Origin: an uncultured Bacteroidales bacterium
GTDB taxonomy: Bacteria > Bacteroidota > Bacteroidia > Bacteroidales > WCHB1-69
Assembly (NCBI GenBank): GCA_937949745.1
Contig: CALECM010000094.1
Span: 1-54,901, forward strand
Direction of reading: 5' to 3'
DNA length: 54,901 nucleotides
Part shown: positions 53,636 through 54,901 of the stretch, piece after piece
Position numbering within the stretch: the stretch's first letter is position 1
How the letters are laid out: each line of letters opens with the position of its first letter
Translations under genes and position numbers: made by a program
The notes under the pieces: generated by a model
Told to the model about the DNA's origin: nothing
Database searches by the model: none
What the model saw: only the letters and a program-made list of their open reading frames with translations

Positions 53636-54598
53636 TTATTGATTGAATTTAGCCAGTCCTTCGTCCAGTTTAGCCTGGGAAAGGCTGATATATCCCGACG
53701 GAACATTGTGTTCCTGTCCACGGGTCAGGATATACTGGATAAAAGCGATGACTTCCGGTTTATCGGGAGTCCCGTTGGAAACCAGGTAGAGATCACGGGC
53801 CGGCGGAGAAGGATATTTATCATCCATAATAGCCTGTATCACCTGATCTTTGGTGTCATAAAACAATTCATGGTCTTCAATAATTCCGTTACCGTCCACA
53901 TCCATCGGAATAATGGCTATACCGGGATTTGTTTTGCGACTTTTCTCATCGTACGCGTAACTCAAGTTATTATATCCGATACCTAATTTATCTTTTTGGA
54001 CGGCCATGGCTAATCCCGGATCTCCGAAAACAGCGGTCCCGCCCAGGTCTTCCTGTTTGGCTCCGAACCACGCTGCCCACGTTTCCGCTGCTCCGCAGGC
54101 ATCGGAACGGGTATATACATGCAAAGAAGTATTTCCGGTTCTTCCTAAAAGATCTTCCCAGTTTTTGTAATTTCCCCGTATCCACAATTCCTGTGCCGCT
54201 TCCCTTGATAATCCCTTCTTCATGATTTCATTATACAACGGATTTTCAACACTGATGGTGGGAACAACCGCATCTTTGGCCACGGCGAAAGCGACAGCTC
54301 CTTTTTCGATCTCGGCAGGATAAATATCCCGTGAAACCATACCCAAATCTGCTACTTTGGCTAACGCATCCGTCATTCCTTTTCCGGCGCCTCCTGCAGA
54401 GATATCGATTCTTACGCCAGGGTTTTCCTGCCGGAATTCTTCCGCCCATTTTACTACAAGCGGATAAAGGGCAAAAGCTCCCGATATCGTAATTTCACCT
54501 TGTAATCCTTCTTTATTTTTCCGGTTTCCGGAACCACATCCAAGGAAAGTCAGGCATATTATGATAGTGGTAATCCCAATTAATATAATCTTTCTCAT
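53636..54598 (-). CDS. PstS-like oxyanion-binding lipoprotein
   Basis: The 320-residue product is a lipoprotein with lipobox FLGC (Cys21), so it is anchored on the outer face of the inner membrane, and a PBP-like domain starting ITISGAFALYP (36-46). In PstS the ligand contacts lie in ATFP, a Ser/Gly loop, an Asp in GASD, and RADGSGT. Here these read ALYP, GGAGKG, MVSRD and RSDACGA (164-170), so several contacts differ. Residues 233-244 (DVDGNGIIEDHE) match the 12-residue EF-hand calcium loop. With cysDNH downstream, sulfate is the leading ligand candidate; phosphate remains possible. Confidence 0.85.
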   Translation of the reverse strand: MRKIILIGITTIIICLTFLGCGSGNRKNKEGLQGEITISGAFALYPLVVKWAEEFRQENPGVRIDISAGGAGKGMTDALAKVADLGMVSRDIYPAEIEKGAVAFAVAKDAVVPTISVENPLYNEIMKKGLSREAAQELWIRGNYKNWEDLLGRTGNTSLHVYTRSDACGAAETWAAWFGAKQEDLGGTAVFGDPGLAMAVQKDKLGIGYNNLSYAYDEKSRKTNPGIAIIPMDVDGNGIIEDHELFYDTKDQVIQAIMDDKYPSPPARDLYLVSNGTPDKPEVIAFIQYILTRGQEHNVPSGYISLSQAKLDEGLAKFNQ

Positions 54599-54660
54599 TT
54601 TTAATTGCTTAGGTTATTATGTTTGTTTTTGTTATAATTCATTAACTTTTTTTAACGTTG

Positions 54661-54668
54661 CAAAAATA
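54661..54668 (-). promoter_or_regulatory. Putative -7 box for the Pst-Cys operon
   Basis: The minus strand reads TATTTTTG, matching TAnnTTTG, 62 bases upstream of the binding-protein start codon. The leader between is A-rich and shows no strong structure. Confidence 0.5.
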
Positions 54669-54766
54669 CATTTTTTTGTGCAGATAATGTAAGCCTTGGA
54701 AATACATTTGATATTATTTATAAATTATGTTTAAGAGAAAGAGAAGTATAACCAAGGATTTATTTT

Positions 54767-54793
54767 GTCATCCTGAACGCAGTGAAGGATCTG
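54767..54793. repeat. Interspersed-repeat-like palindromic element
   Basis: The 27-base stretch contains ATCCT...AGGAT arms around GAACGCAGTGA. It resembles the CATCCTGAGCGAAGCGAAGGATC type of element that I recall as scattered between genes in many Bacteroidota genomes. Only this copy is seen in the window. Confidence 0.5.
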
Positions 54794-54852
54794 TAAGAAA
54801 AGATAGCATAATCTGGTATTTCGAAAGGGTACGGGGTTATTTCTTATTAACA

Positions 54853-54896
54853 TACTTTCTTTGCTTGCCCAAAGAAAGTATCAAAGAAAAGGCAAG
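54853..54896. repeat. Perfect inverted repeat with pseudoknot potential
   Basis: Arms TACTTTCTTTG (54853-54863) and CAAAGAAAGTA (54870-54880) are perfectly complementary with loop CTTGCC (54864-54869). The loop is exactly complementary to GGCAAG at 54891-54896, so an RNA or single strand could form an H-type pseudoknot. The element runs to the window edge and may continue. It looks like a dispersed intergenic repeat. Confidence 0.6.
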
Positions 54897-54901
54897 GGCC
54901 G

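Larger units (their letters stand above)
54599..54901 (+). other. Noncoding region upstream of the Pst-Cys operon
   Basis: These 303 bases hold the operon promoter box (54661-54668), an A/T-rich stretch, and two repeat-like elements (54767-54793 and 54853-54896). I see no open reading frame with credible start and composition. Confidence 0.6.

Noticed and set aside
52954..53646. 230-codon open frame on the plus strand
   Set aside because: It lies antisense to the clear PstC-like permease gene and has no family pattern or start signal.
1..54901. CRISPR arrays, insertion sequences, prophage or rRNA genes
   Set aside because: No regularly spaced direct repeats, transposase, phage structural or rRNA-like sequence was seen on reading through the window.

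Overview
This window looks like chromosomal core DNA from a member of Bacteroidota, most likely order Bacteroidales. The evidence is the gene content (fused MurF-alanine racemase, S16 with a long acidic tail, IF-2 with a long charged N-terminus, LytTR membrane regulator, DUF4919-like protein) and the repeated upstream box TAnnTTTG, which matches the Bacteroidota sigma factor -7 element. Ribosome binding sites are weak, as is normal for the phylum. I see no insertion sequence, prophage, rRNA operon or CRISPR array. The genus cannot be fixed from the sequence alone.

Layout. 0.2-4.2 kb (+): two secreted proteins of unknown function, mannose-6-phosphate isomerase and a QueA-type queuosine enzyme. 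4.2-9.6 kb (-): phosphohexomutase, ADP-forming acyl-CoA synthetase and a Wzx-like flippase. 9.8-13.7 kb: a small membrane protein and MutL (+), facing a long-chain acyl-CoA ligase (-). 13.9-18.2 kb: LytTR membrane regulator and nitroreductase (+), facing an alpha-L-fucosidase and UDP-sugar dehydrogenase (-). 18.6-21.9 kb (+): methyltransferase and a large YfhO-type membrane protein. 22.0-29.7 kb (-): an eight-gene surface-glycan operon with two GT4 enzymes, two LicD/fukutin-type transferases, a fused cytidylyltransferase-reductase of the CDP-ribitol synthase type, a GT2, an FkbM methyltransferase and a second methyltransferase. 29.9-33.1 kb (-): polyprenyl-phosphate glycosyltransferase, then trmN6-rimM-rpsP. 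33.25-33.85 kb (+): tRNA-Arg(ACG) and a tiny Ser/Thr/Lys-rich protein. 33.9-43.8 kb (-): WbpM/CapD-type dehydratase, MurF-Alr fusion, PdxA, IF-2, NusA and tRNA-Gln(TTG). 43.9-47.0 kb (+): secreted propeller-like protein, OmpA-family lipoprotein, MutY. 47.0-54.6 kb (-): one long operon, pstS-pstC-pstA-pstB-cysD-cysN-cysH-porin. The last 300 bp are noncoding and hold the operon promoter plus two repeat-like elements.

How the genes work together. Several blocks serve the cell surface: ManA, phosphohexomutase, Ugd and the WbpM-type dehydratase can supply activated sugars, and the glycan operon, flippase and GtrB-like transferase can assemble and export them. The pairing of a CDP-ribitol synthase with two LicD-fold transferases suggests ribitol-phosphate decoration of a surface glycan, recalling the fukutin system.

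The most interesting locus is the final operon. A Pst-type ABC importer with no phoU is joined to ATP sulfurylase (CysDN), an APS-reductase-type CysH and an outer-membrane porin. Its binding protein does not keep the usual phosphate-binding signature and carries an EF-hand-like calcium loop. I infer that this transporter imports sulfate (or a related oxyanion) rather than phosphate, giving an outer-membrane-to-sulfite pathway in one transcript. Other points worth a second look are a MutL that seems to lack the endonuclease metal-site motifs, a tRNA-Arg with A19-U56 instead of G19-C56, a hairpin with a T-run between rpsP and rimM, and a triplicated motif in the IF-2 linker.
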